A DNA stretch of 48,294 nt, taken from contig CALVGG010000007.1 in the NCBI GenBank assembly GCA_944327085.1, positions 1 to 48,294 on the forward strand. Reading direction: 5' to 3'. Each line of letters begins with the position of its first letter. Position 1 is the first letter of the stretch. The position numbers were made by a program, and so were the translations under genes. The notes beneath the pieces were generated by a model. That model was given only the letters and a program-made list of their open reading frames with translations. It did no database searches and had not been told where the DNA came from. Of this stretch, positions 16,351-25,006 are shown piece after piece. The stretch is from an uncultured Elusimicrobiales bacterium (lineage in GTDB: Bacteria > Elusimicrobiota > Elusimicrobia > Elusimicrobiales > Elusimicrobiaceae).

Positions 16351-17196
16351 TTGCACATAAAAAAACTATTGCTATTTGTGTTGGCCTTGGGTGTTGCTCT
16401 CCCGGCGTTGGCTGCGCCAGGGCACCGCATGCCGCCCCCCCCGCATAAAGACTGGCATATGAATATGTTGGATGAAGATTGGGATGCCCGCTTTGTGCGT
16501 TATGAAAAGAAAATTAAACGCTTGGTTCGTGCATATAAGCATCAGCGGCCGGGTTCGTATAAGGCAGCTGAAATTAAAAAGGACTTGTCTAAAGAAATTG
16601 CCCGTTTGCGCAAAGATCAGCTGGCTATGAAAAAAGAAAACCTGCGTTCTTTTCAAAGAGACATTAAAGATTTGCAAAAAGGCTTGGCGGAAGACCAAAA
16701 AGTATACCGCCGCCGCTGGGTGTTTTTAGATGCACGTGCCCGTGCGGTTTTTGCTCACCAAATTAATGTCAGACGCCATTCTTTACATAATTTTAAAATG
16801 CAAGTGGCGGATTTGGAAAGAGAACTGGCCCGGGAATCCCGCTCCTCCAGCCGTGCACGCTGGGTAGCCCGCAAAACGGTGGCCGCCATTAAATTTAACG
16901 GGGATATGCGCGTATTCTTTGATGATGATATGCTGTTTGCCCCCAGAGGGATGAGCATGCTTCCTCCTCCCGGTCCTGGCCCGGCGGTAAAACCGGGGCC
17001 TAAAGGCCCGTCTCATCGCCCGGGCGCCAAGGGCCCGTCTCCTCGTCAGCCTAGGGTAAATAAAGGTCCGTCTTCCGGCTCAGCACCAGAGTCTACCGAT
17101 GAAGATAAACCGGGCGTGGAACTTGGCCCTACCGGCAATAAACCGGCAGAAGAAGCTCCCGCGGAAGATAAACCGGCAGAAGAAGGCCAAAAATAA
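16351..17196 (+). CDS. Secreted coiled-coil/proline-rich protein, unrecognised
   Basis: About 280 aa with a signal peptide (KKLLLFVLALGVALPALA). Residues about 40-190 are highly charged and probably helical, with many Lys/Arg/Glu and regular Leu spacing. The last 80 residues are low complexity with KGPS/RPGAKGP repeats and then an acidic PAEE/DKPAEE tail. I do not recognise a family. The stated start is TTG, but the strong AGAGGAG site is only one base from it. The spacing would suit an ATA codon at 16357 (seven bases), which would give the familiar MKKLLLF start. A terminator follows directly. Confidence 0.72.
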   Translation: MHIKKLLLFVLALGVALPALAAPGHRMPPPPHKDWHMNMLDEDWDARFVRYEKKIKRLVRAYKHQRPGSYKAAEIKKDLSKEIARLRKDQLAMKKENLRSFQRDIKDLQKGLAEDQKVYRRRWVFLDARARAVFAHQINVRRHSLHNFKMQVADLERELARESRSSSRARWVARKTVAAIKFNGDMRVFFDDDMLFAPRGMSMLPPPGPGPAVKPGPKGPSHRPGAKGPSPRQPRVNKGPSSGSAPESTDEDKPGVELGPTGNKPAEEAPAEDKPAEEGQK

Positions 17197-17202
17197 GCTT
17201 TC

Positions 17203-17229
17203 AAAAACTCCCCCTTGTGGGGAGTTTTT
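17203..17229 (+). terminator. Terminator of the proline-rich protein gene
   Basis: The stem aaaaactcccc/ggggagttttt lies eight bases past the stop codon and ends in a T run. Confidence 0.85.
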
Positions 17230-17382
17230 GCTTTATTGTGCAGGATACTTTTTGTAAGGAAGCTTAAAACGTAAAATTTAATCATATAAAAAGGGGTAGA
17301 AATTTTCGTTCTTTCCGTTATATTATTAAGTAGTATAAGTGGCATAAAGTATGTTAAGGAGTGCAATAAAAACCAAAAGGAC

Positions 17383-17411
17383 TTTACTTTATAAACGTTT
17401 TTTGATAGCAT
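17383..17411 (+). promoter_or_regulatory. Promoter of the Cys-rich surface protein gene
   Basis: TTTACT-17 bp-TAGCAT places the transcript start near 17418, directly in front of the foldable leader. Confidence 0.5.
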
Positions 17412-17418
17412 AAACTAC

Positions 17419-17486
17419 GAGAATTTGTGCAATTCTGCCATGCTTTTGTGGTATGGCCGTTTAGACGGGTCAACCGTTAAATTCTC
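17419..17486 (+). promoter_or_regulatory. Structured 5' UTR, riboswitch- or thermometer-like
   Basis: GAGAATTT (17419-17426) is exactly complementary to AAATTCTC (17479-17486) and closes two inner hairpins: GCCATGC/GTATGGC (17437-17443 with 17451-17457, one G-U pair) and ACGG/CCGT (17465-17468 with 17474-17477). GAATT (17421-17425) can instead pair with AATTC (17431-17435), which is incompatible with the closing stem. The ribosome site aaagggg begins right after the closing stem. It does not match any riboswitch consensus I know. A regulatory function is inference. Confidence 0.45.
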
Positions 17487-17504
17487 AAAGGGGCGTATAC
17501 AACC

Positions 17505-19127
17505 ATGAAAAAAATATTAACCAGTATGGCACTGATTTCGCTCTGCGGCGCAGCGTTGCAGGCGGATGAGTTAAAATTTGTGACAGTGTTGTCACAACCC
17601 ATCGGCGCGTTTGCGCAGGTGGAATCGTTAAACGAGGAGCGTGCTTCAAAGACGCTTTTTGTTAACTTTTGTAACACTTCGGTAAACACCGGGGAGATCA
17701 ATGCGCAGGGTATGGTAAAGATGAACGAGCTTCGTCTTACCGGGGATACTGCGCGTGCCGGCAGTGCTACTAATAAGATGAACTACCAGATAACGGACGC
17801 GAACGGCTTAGAGATAGGCGAAGGCGGCAGTTTATCCGGAGGTAAGTTGCTTGCGAATACGGCTAACCCGCAGGACATTACGGTAGCGGCTGGTACGAAC
17901 ATCAATGCATCCAGCACGTTTGTAGCGGCGGACATCCCGAGCATGACGATAGGCGGGAGCACACATATAGTGTATCCGGCCGAAAGCCTGACCAATGCGA
18001 ATGTAGCTTGGGAAGCCACCACGGACGAATACCGGTATAATTTTAAAGTGGATAAAGACAAAGGCGTTATTAAGGATGGTACGACGGAATACAAATCGTA
18101 CCCGATACGTACGGATAAACGAGGAGGAGAATGCCGGTGTGGGAACTCTCGCAGCCCGTTTGGTTCCCGCCATTGCACGAATGAATGGAACACGCAGACG
18201 TGTTCTTCACAAGAGACCCCTTCTTCCCGTCGTGTAGGGACGATATTTTGGCGCTTTAACTATGAAACTTGCCAATGGTACGAAGCGGACCCGAAGGGGT
18301 ATGAGAGTACGAGCGATTGGTTGAATTGGAAGAAATGGGGTACGATCCCTTCTCACCACAACTGCCAGTGCAAGGGTTATGATGGTGGCAGCTATAATGA
18401 TAGTACTTCGAGCTCATTTGACCAGCAATACGGTAACCCGCGCTTTAAGAGTGGGGCCATTAATGGGAACATGGTGAATGAGAGCACTTCTACCCGCACG
18501 CGCTTGTGCCGGTATGATAAAGTGAGAGGTTTTGGCAGCAAATATGACGGCAACATTAATGAACGTTATGATTTTAATAGTTGCCAATGGGATTTAACCT
18601 CTGAAAATTGTTACTGTAGCACCACGAGCCGTGGTAACTATGCGCCGAAAGTACAATACAGTGGCACTAGCACCAAGACGCGGCAATGCTCTGCTGAGAA
18701 CAGCAAATGGACGGGTACGATAACGGACACGTATAACCATAATGACTGCACCTGGAGCTATGGAGACACCAGCAGCTGTGAATGTGCGGGACAGCCTTCT
18801 AACTTAACGAAGACGGAAAGCTGCCCTGCCGGGTATACGGGTTCGAAGACGTATAAATATAACACCAGCTTAGATAAATGCGCTTGGGAAGAAACTTCCA
18901 ACACTTGTAAGAAAAACTTAGTGTGGAAACAAGTGCACTACGAAGAAACTGGTTACGGTTGGTCGGATCCGTGTCCGTCTTCTAGTCCTAGTGGTGACTG
19001 TTCTGGTTCCTGCAGCACAGAAGGGGCTACTTGCTCTGATTCTTGGGATACTGGAAGCACCGCTTGCAGTAACATGGGTAGCGAATGCTGCACAGCATAT
19101 GCTGAGTATGAATGTTTACCGGAATAA
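17505..19127 (+). CDS. Cys-rich repeat surface protein, unrecognised
   Basis: A 540-aa secreted protein with a signal peptide (MKKILTSMALISLCGAALQA). Residues about 20-190 are Ser/Thr/Asn/Ala-rich and beta-prone. From about residue 200 on there are four or five cysteine-framed modules of about 50-70 residues. Each has a TKTRxC or TRTRLC-type start, a G-x-I-T/N-D/E-x-Y block, a C-x-W segment (CQWYEAD, CQWDLTS, CTWSYGD, CAWEETS) and a CxC or CK boundary. The last 60 residues hold many cysteines. Likely disulphide-stabilised and exposed outside the cell. Codon choice (many acg, gcg, gta) differs from neighbouring metabolic genes but resembles the partial gene at 48002. Function is unknown. Confidence 0.75.
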   Translation: MKKILTSMALISLCGAALQADELKFVTVLSQPIGAFAQVESLNEERASKTLFVNFCNTSVNTGEINAQGMVKMNELRLTGDTARAGSATNKMNYQITDANGLEIGEGGSLSGGKLLANTANPQDITVAAGTNINASSTFVAADIPSMTIGGSTHIVYPAESLTNANVAWEATTDEYRYNFKVDKDKGVIKDGTTEYKSYPIRTDKRGGECRCGNSRSPFGSRHCTNEWNTQTCSSQETPSSRRVGTIFWRFNYETCQWYEADPKGYESTSDWLNWKKWGTIPSHHNCQCKGYDGGSYNDSTSSSFDQQYGNPRFKSGAINGNMVNESTSTRTRLCRYDKVRGFGSKYDGNINERYDFNSCQWDLTSENCYCSTTSRGNYAPKVQYSGTSTKTRQCSAENSKWTGTITDTYNHNDCTWSYGDTSSCECAGQPSNLTKTESCPAGYTGSKTYKYNTSLDKCAWEETSNTCKKNLVWKQVHYEETGYGWSDPCPSSSPSGDCSGSCSTEGATCSDSWDTGSTACSNMGSECCTAYAEYECLPE

Positions 19128-19154
19128 TCGTGTGTTGTAGACCGTGCTAGTTTT

Positions 19155-19192
19155 AAAAAGAATACCTCGGTATACCCGAGGTATTCTTTTTT
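19155..19192 (+). terminator. Terminator of the Cys-rich surface protein gene
   Basis: A long stem, aaaagaatacctcgg/ccgaggtattctttt, ends in a T run. Confidence 0.9.
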
Positions 19193-19594
19193 ATAAGGAA
19201 CTTTTTAATATCCCCTGGTAGTATATCGGGTTGCCCTATTTTAGAAAGTAAAGAATTATGCAGTTAGGTTTGTTTTAATAAAGAACACTTACAGTTTTTT
19301 CTTGAGGGACATTTTTTATTTAAGGGGTTGCAATATAAAGTAGTTTGGGAGTGTGTTATTTTTATATTTAAGTATATACTTAATGTTTCTTAACGAGATT
19401 GTTTGTATTGATTGGGGCTATTTGTGTTCCTTTTGCTGTGAACGTTTTAGTTTTATCTTTTGATACTTAAAAATACTTAGCGGGTGGTATCTTACTCTCT
19501 TAGGGCTTTGTTTCAAAAGTTATATAGTCGTTCTTCTCTATGAGAAAATAATGAAACCGTTTTTTAAACAAGGAATATTTTTTACCGATATTAT
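19193..19594. other. AT-rich intergenic stretch without a convincing gene
   Basis: About 400 bases with no credible reading frame. It lies between two terminators of opposite direction. The only regular element seen is the perfect 16-bp palindrome TTAAGTATATACTTAA at 19368-19383. The base composition is clearly more AT-rich than the surroundings. Confidence 0.6.
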
Positions 19595-19630
19595 AAAACC
19601 CCCGTTTGAGAACTTTCAAACGGGGGCTTT
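19595..19630 (-). terminator. Terminator of the AsmA-family gene
   Basis: The eleven-base-pair stem cccccgtttga/tcaaacggggg is followed by TTTT on the minus strand. A-rich flanks could allow it to work in both directions. Confidence 0.8.
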
Positions 19631-19653
19631 GTGTACAATCAAAGGCGTATGTT

Positions 19654-21915
19654 TTATTTCTTTTCTTCTTTGCTGTCTTTCTTTTTAAACAAAGAACCAA
19701 TGCCTTTTAAAGCATCTTTAGCGGTGTTTACAGTGCCTTTTACGGTATCACTGGCCACCCCAACAGTGCCTTTCACCACATCCGTGCCGGTTTTAACGGC
19801 CGTTTCGGCCACTTTGCCGGTAGTTTTTACCGCTCCGGTGGCCACAGACCCGGCTGTGTTAGCTGTGCCGCTAATCAGCTTTCCGGGGGTGTCTTTGCTT
19901 AATATCCCCCCCACCAGGGAGCCGACCGTATTCAGCACGTCCAATTTGCCGGACGGATTTTCCACCGGCCCCGTGATTTTAATCACAATCGGGGTTTGGC
20001 TGGTAAGCACGGTGGCGGATACCTTCATATCAATATTATCTTTCGGGAAATCCACCGAGCCCGAACCGTTAATATTGGTTAATTTGGAAGACAAGGTGGT
20101 TTTTTCCACTGTCATTACGCCGTTTACAAACTTATACTGTCCTTCGGCAATATCATAGATAATTAGGCCGCTCTGGGCAGATTTTTCCGCCGGGAACAGG
20201 TCAATATTTAACACCTTGGCCACGCGGTTAATGATGTTGATAGGCAAAAGCAGAATTTTAACAATTTTGCTTTCTTTTACCAAAGTATCAATATCCGTAA
20301 TGGAGCCCGGCTTTAACTGGAAGGTTACCAAGCCGTTGGCTTTTTTCATACTGGCGCTGGCAGAGGTTAAATTGGCGTTAATGGTAAAACCCTGCGTGCT
20401 GAAATACGGCACTTCCACCGAGCCTACATTTACATTGGCGCGTACGTTCATATACGTTTCCGGCTCGGTAGGCGCGGCCGCCGCTTCAGCTTGCGGCTGG
20501 TCCTGCGCGGGGGCCGTTTGTACTTCGGCCGTCTCGGCGGAGGCGGGCATTTTGTCCATCTTAAATTTAGATAAGTCCAAATCAAACACAATATTCATTA
20601 CGTCCTGAATATTTTTGTAAGAGAAGGACGTGGTGAATTTTTCCCCGTTGAGTAAGCCCGTCATAGAAGAGCAGGAAATATCATCCACCGAGGCAATAGT
20701 GATAACGCCGTTTAAGTCAGACGCTTTAAACGGTTCATACATTACGCTTACGTCTTTTAAAGTAATATTGCCGCGTACGTCTTTGCCGTCTAACTTATCG
20801 GTAGCGGTAAACGTGCCTAAAATTTGGCCTTCGGGTTTAAAATCGGCCACGGTATCCGTCATTTGTACGGCTTCGGCAAGGGCAATATTCAGGTTGCCGC
20901 TCATGTTATAGGTAGGTTTGGCCCCCGCCCAAGAGGCGTTGCCCGCCGCCGTAAAGCCGGAGTTTAAAACCGCCAGTTTAATTTGTTTAATAACAGCCTG
21001 GCTTTTTTCAATATCGGCCGAGGCCTGCACATTGGCCGTAATTTGCGGCAAGTTGAAAGAGGGCAAGTCGGGCAAAAAGTCCGCGAAGGTGGTATTGTCT
21101 ATACCGGTAATGGCACCGGTTAAATCCACCACCGGGGCCATAAAGTTTTTTACCCCCCCGCTTAATACCAGTTTGGCGTTTTTGTAAGAAGCCGTAATGC
21201 CTTTTACGGTAATATAGGCTTTTTGCATATCCAAATTGGCCAAAGACACCACCGTATCCACCGTTACGGGTACGGTCATATCCATACCGGCGGCCGCGTC
21301 CTGGTAGCCCATGGTAAAGTTTACCTTGAAAGAGAACGGGTTTGCCAAGTCAAAATCACGTATTTCCAGGTTCAGCCTGTCTACGGAGACGTTCATCCCG
21401 CTTTGCAGGTCTTTATAGGAGAAGGCACAATCCGTAATGGTAATTTTTCCGATGGTTAAATCCAGGTTCATCGGGGCAGAGGCAGCTTGTTCTTCTTGCG
21501 CTTGTTCAGGCGCAGAAGAGGCGACTGCCGTGAGGGAATCAAAATTAAAAGTCCCGTCTGCCTGTTTGATTACGTTTATTTCCAGCCCGTCCAGCACCAC
21601 GGTGCTTACTTCTATTTTCTTTTGGAACAATGGTTTTAAAGCCACTTTTACCTGCAATTTATTTGCTTTTACAAAGGTGCCTTGTTCAAAGCTGCTTTCT
21701 TCGGAAAGTGCAAAATTGTTCAGCGTTACCCCAATCAAGTTGAAAGAAACGTTATCAAAAGAAATTTCCCGGTGGAAATTTTCTTTCGTGTAGCTTACGG
21801 CCATGGCCTTCAGCTTTTCCGGCGGGAACATTACTTTTAACGTAACCAGTCCCGCCGCCAGCAGGACAACCAATGTTATCCCGCACACCAGCAAGATTTT
21901 TATTAGTTTTTTCAT
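19654..21915 (-). CDS. AsmA-family protein
   Basis: A 753-aa protein anchored by an N-terminal helix (residues 4-28), with the bulk in the periplasm. The opening after the helix (PPEKLKAMAVSYTKENFHREISFDNVSFNLIGVTLNNFALSE, split here by PPEKLKAMA and ISFDNVSFNL) is typical of AsmA/TamB-like repeating beta-groove proteins thought to move lipids between membranes. A second block near residues 640-660 (LTNINGSGSVDFPKDNIDM) is the usual AsmA C-terminal region. The last 90 residues are an amphipathic repeat tail (GAVKTTGKV, TVKGTVNTAKDALKG) ending in a Lys-rich segment. An Ala/Gln/Glu-rich insert lies near residues 460-490. It has its own terminator. Confidence 0.85.
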   Translation of the reverse strand: MKKLIKILLVCGITLVVLLAAGLVTLKVMFPPEKLKAMAVSYTKENFHREISFDNVSFNLIGVTLNNFALSEESSFEQGTFVKANKLQVKVALKPLFQKKIEVSTVVLDGLEINVIKQADGTFNFDSLTAVASSAPEQAQEEQAASAPMNLDLTIGKITITDCAFSYKDLQSGMNVSVDRLNLEIRDFDLANPFSFKVNFTMGYQDAAAGMDMTVPVTVDTVVSLANLDMQKAYITVKGITASYKNAKLVLSGGVKNFMAPVVDLTGAITGIDNTTFADFLPDLPSFNLPQITANVQASADIEKSQAVIKQIKLAVLNSGFTAAGNASWAGAKPTYNMSGNLNIALAEAVQMTDTVADFKPEGQILGTFTATDKLDGKDVRGNITLKDVSVMYEPFKASDLNGVITIASVDDISCSSMTGLLNGEKFTTSFSYKNIQDVMNIVFDLDLSKFKMDKMPASAETAEVQTAPAQDQPQAEAAAAPTEPETYMNVRANVNVGSVEVPYFSTQGFTINANLTSASASMKKANGLVTFQLKPGSITDIDTLVKESKIVKILLLPINIINRVAKVLNIDLFPAEKSAQSGLIIYDIAEGQYKFVNGVMTVEKTTLSSKLTNINGSGSVDFPKDNIDMKVSATVLTSQTPIVIKITGPVENPSGKLDVLNTVGSLVGGILSKDTPGKLISGTANTAGSVATGAVKTTGKVAETAVKTGTDVVKGTVGVASDTVKGTVNTAKDALKGIGSLFKKKDSKEEKK

Positions 21916-21945
21916 ATAAGGTTATTATATCACTTTGAAAAAATG

Positions 21946-21975
21946 AAAAAAACCGCCGTTTTTTGACGGCGGTTT
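21946..21975 (-). terminator. Terminator after the YkvA-like/Na-Pi operon
   Basis: The perfect stem aaaccgccgt/acggcggttt is followed by a T run on the minus strand. Confidence 0.85.
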
Positions 21976-21990
21976 CAAACCTAACAACGG

Positions 21991-22317
21991 CTATTTTTGT
22001 GGGTGGTCCTCTTTCTTATAGGCTTGCGTGTCTATCACGGTGTTTTTGTCTTTGGGTTCGGCCAAACTTTGGCGGTAGGCCCTAATGCTTTTTTGCCACA
22101 GCGCCAGCACCAATACAATAAATGCGCCGTCATCGGTAATGCCTAAAAGCGGCATTACATCCGGCAATATGTCCACCGGGCTGATTACGTATACCGCGCA
22201 CAGCAGTGTAACCAATACCGGCCCCCAGGGAAATTTATATTTCCCCCTTACGGCCGCCCACAGCATGGCAAACAGGCTTTTTAAGTCTTGTAAAAATTCC
22301 CCTGGGCGGAAGTTCAT
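21991..22317 (-). CDS. DUF1232 (YkvA-like) membrane protein
   Basis: A 108-aa protein with two hydrophobic segments. The core (KFPWGPVLVTLLCAVYVISP followed by VDILPDVMPLLGITDDGAF) is the DUF1232 signature, in which YxxSPxDxxPD is the conserved element. The role of this family is not established. The start overlaps the end of the Na/Pi cotransporter gene by four bases (ATGA), so the pair is co-translated. Confidence 0.85.
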   Translation of the reverse strand: MNFRPGEFLQDLKSLFAMLWAAVRGKYKFPWGPVLVTLLCAVYVISPVDILPDVMPLLGITDDGAFIVLVLALWQKSIRAYRQSLAEPKDKNTVIDTQAYKKEDHPQK

Positions 22318-24092
22318 GCGGCTTTCTCCTTGGTGGGAACGGTAATAAATTTGGTGCTGTGTTCCGGCGCGCGGGCACCCAAGATATTTTCCGTTACGCG
22401 CAGGGCGTAATCGCCTATTCTTTCAAAGTTATTTAAAATATCGGCATAGGCGGTAATAAAATCCGGGCTGGCTTCTTCCCCTTCATAATAGCGGGTGCTG
22501 CGGTCTTTCAGGAGTTTTTTGCGCAGCACATTTAATTCTTCTTCCCGCGCGGCGGCTTTAGCCAGTATTTCATTGGTTTCTTTGGCAGATTCCCCGGTGG
22601 GGTGCTGCACAAACACAATGGCTTTGCGGGTTTCGCGGGTGATTTCTTTGGTCAGCTTGGCAATTTCTTCAATATTGTCTATATCCGCCTGGGAGAAGGC
22701 TTTCTTGGTGTGGAATTTTTCCAATATGCGGGCAATTTTTTCCCCGCAGTCCCCCATGCGTTCAATGCTGTTTATCACATCAAACAAAGACCATACATGC
22801 GCCACCGCATCATGCGATAAATTCCCGTGGGAAAGCTGCGTTAGATACACATTGATTTTATGTTCCAAAACGTCGGTTGTTTTTTCGGCTTCTTTTACGT
22901 CTTCCACCAAACGCACGAACATTTTGTCGTCTTCCACCTTTACGGCGTGCATTACCTTATCGGTAATTTTGGTAACAAAGCTCATCATGCGTTCCACTTC
23001 GTTGCGTACGGCAATTAAAGCCAGCTCCGGCGTATTGGCAAAACGGGTGGAAAGGTAGATAAGCTCGGTTTGTTTGTTGTCTTCCCGTTTGGTTTTGGGG
23101 ATAATAAGCAAAGTTAAGGCGGCCAGTTGTTTTAACAGCGGCAGCATAATGGCGGTGTTAATTACGTTAAAAGCCGTATGGAAGGCAGAAATATGGTAAG
23201 GCAAAACAGCCGTTAAGGTGTTTTTATCCGTCACATAGGGGCTGCCGGGCACCAGCCAATCCACCAAATTTATAAAATGCCGGAATAATATTACCGCCCA
23301 CACTACGCCCAGTACGTTAAAGAGCGAATGCCCCACCGCCGCGCGGCGCGCTGTTTTGTTGGCCCCAATGGCGGCCAAATTGGCCGTAATGGTGGTGCCG
23401 ATGTTTTCCCCCAGTACCAATGCACAGGAGGTAGGAAAATCAATAATCCCGGCGGCGGCGCAGGTAAGCGTCATGGCCATAACGGCGCTGGAGGATTGCA
23501 AAATAACCGTTAATACCGTGCCGGTAAATATTAAAGTAAGCAAATTGAGCAGATTATCGGGGCGGAATTTGGAAATCCACTCCATCACCTGCGGGTTTTG
23601 GGCAAAATCGGCCGGGATGGTATTTTTCATTAAATCCAAGCCTAAAAACAACAGCCCAAACCCCACCAAAGCCTCGCCGGTTCTTCTAATAGCGGGGAAG
23701 CGCGGTATAAACTGGGCAAAAAAGCCAATGGCAATAACCGGCAGTGCAAACAGAGAAATTTGAATTTTAAAACCAAACAAGCTTACAATCCAGGCCGTCA
23801 TGGTGGTGCCGATATTGGCCCCGAAAATAACGCCTAAAGATTGGTATAAGTTAAGCAAGCCCGCACTGGCAAACCCCACTACCATTACCGTGGTGGCGCT
23901 GGAAGATTGAATAATGGACGTAACCAACATGCCGCAGGCGGTAGCCGCAAAACGGTTGGTGGTGGCAATACCCAAAAGCTGGCGCATTTTATCGCCGGAT
24001 ACTTTTTGTAAGCCGTCGCTCATCATTTTCATGCCGGTTAGAAAAATGGCCAGTCCTCCCAGCAGGTTAAGTATAGTCAGTAAGGTGTGCAT
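22314..24092 (-). CDS. Na+/phosphate cotransporter with PhoU-like domain
   Basis: A 592-aa inner-membrane protein of the NptA/YjbB type. Residues about 1-320 form the transport domain with the two inverted QSSSA motifs (IIQSSSATTVMVVGF and ILQSSSAVMAMTLT), each followed by a GANIGTT/GENIGTT block. Residues about 340-575 are helical and PhoU-like (repeated ERMGDCGEKIARI and ERIGDYALRVTENI). The family couples sodium entry to phosphate movement, and the PhoU-like part is thought to regulate it. It leads a two-gene operon with the DUF1232 protein. Confidence 0.92.
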   Translation of the reverse strand: MHTLLTILNLLGGLAIFLTGMKMMSDGLQKVSGDKMRQLLGIATTNRFAATACGMLVTSIIQSSSATTVMVVGFASAGLLNLYQSLGVIFGANIGTTMTAWIVSLFGFKIQISLFALPVIAIGFFAQFIPRFPAIRRTGEALVGFGLLFLGLDLMKNTIPADFAQNPQVMEWISKFRPDNLLNLLTLIFTGTVLTVILQSSSAVMAMTLTCAAAGIIDFPTSCALVLGENIGTTITANLAAIGANKTARRAAVGHSLFNVLGVVWAVILFRHFINLVDWLVPGSPYVTDKNTLTAVLPYHISAFHTAFNVINTAIMLPLLKQLAALTLLIIPKTKREDNKQTELIYLSTRFANTPELALIAVRNEVERMMSFVTKITDKVMHAVKVEDDKMFVRLVEDVKEAEKTTDVLEHKINVYLTQLSHGNLSHDAVAHVWSLFDVINSIERMGDCGEKIARILEKFHTKKAFSQADIDNIEEIAKLTKEITRETRKAIVFVQHPTGESAKETNEILAKAAAREEELNVLRKKLLKDRSTRYYEGEEASPDFITAYADILNNFERIGDYALRVTENILGARAPEHSTKFITVPTKEKAA

Positions 24093-24131
24093 GTATCCTC
24101 CGTAAGAAAATGTGTCCGTACTTTATATAAC

Positions 24132-24158
24132 AAAAAAGAGGGCGTCATAAGCCCTCTT
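24132..24158 (-). terminator. Terminator of the paired membrane-protein operon
   Basis: The stem agagggc/gccctct with a seven-base loop is followed by TTTTTT on the minus strand. Confidence 0.85.
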
Positions 24159-24164
24159 ATAAAA

Positions 24165-25001
24165 TCAGTTTTGTGCCGTGGTGTTATCCTGCTCAGTCTG
24201 TTTGATGCTGGTATACAAACTATACACCAGCCCTAAACCAATCACCGAGTTAAGCACCGTACATGGAAACGCCAACAACCACGTGCCCGCTATACCCAGG
24301 AATGTATTTACCAAATACAACGGGAATAAAAACACTTGCAAAATACCCACCAGGGTAGAAAATATAAATATAAATACAAATATGGCAAATGCGGCAAATA
24401 AGGTTTTCCAATATTTATTTTTTAGCAGGCGGCGGCTGTAAGCCAAGGCCTCAAACACGCCCACATCATCTATCACTACCGCATAAATACTGCATAAAGC
24501 CAACATCATGGCCGTAATAATCAGCCATATGGCGGCCACGGCGGCCACCAGGCCCACCAAAATATTGGCACTAGGGGATATGCTGTATACCAGCACCACC
24601 AATGCCAATGCAATCAGTGCAAATACCAGCAGCACCACCCACAGCAAAAACATATACCAGAGAAACGCTCCCAATACCTTCCAAAAACGGCTGGCGGCAA
24701 AGCGCAGGGCTTCTTTCCAGGTAACGGGCGTGTTTTGCTGTGTATTTTTTAATACAAATATGGCCGAAACCATCATTAAAATGGTAACGGCGGCCGTTAA
24801 TAAAGACCAAATAATATATAAAAACGGGTGTTGGGCAGGATCACTATTAAAAGGGTTGGCCTGGCCCAGCAGCAAACTGGCCAAAATGATAATGGCATGC
24901 CCGCCGGCCACTACTTGTATAAAAGGGATTTTGCCCTTTTTAACGGTTTGTATGGCTTGTTGAATAATGTTGGAAACAGAAAGTGCAGTGTTGCTGTTCA
25001 T
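24165..25001 (-). CDS. Six-helix membrane protein, unnamed family
   Basis: A 278-aa polytopic protein, about six helices. The ATG at 25001 is preferred over that at 25007 because AAGAGG lies eight bases before it. The layout (amphipathic N-terminal region, paired helices, a CSIYAVVIDDVGVFEALAYS cytoplasmic loop, then further helices) resembles the membrane domain found with glycerophosphodiester phosphodiesterases and YciC-type proteins. No catalytic domain is attached. It begins at the stop of the related gene upstream and forms a pair with it. Function is unknown. Confidence 0.68.
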   Translation of the reverse strand: MNSNTALSVSNIIQQAIQTVKKGKIPFIQVVAGGHAIIILASLLLGQANPFNSDPAQHPFLYIIWSLLTAAVTILMMVSAIFVLKNTQQNTPVTWKEALRFAASRFWKVLGAFLWYMFLLWVVLLVFALIALALVVLVYSISPSANILVGLVAAVAAIWLIITAMMLALCSIYAVVIDDVGVFEALAYSRRLLKNKYWKTLFAAFAIFVFIFIFSTLVGILQVFLFPLYLVNTFLGIAGTWLLAFPCTVLNSVIGLGLVYSLYTSIKQTEQDNTTAQN

Positions 25002-25006
25002 ACACA

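Noticed and set aside
17419-17486. Cyclic-di-GMP (GEMM) riboswitch
   Set aside because: The leader is structured, but the conserved GEMM core segments and tetraloop arrangement are not present.
19500-19700. Minus-strand 66-codon frame, Lys-rich
   Set aside because: It spans a strong terminator and overlaps the end of the AsmA gene, with low-complexity sequence and no ribosome site.
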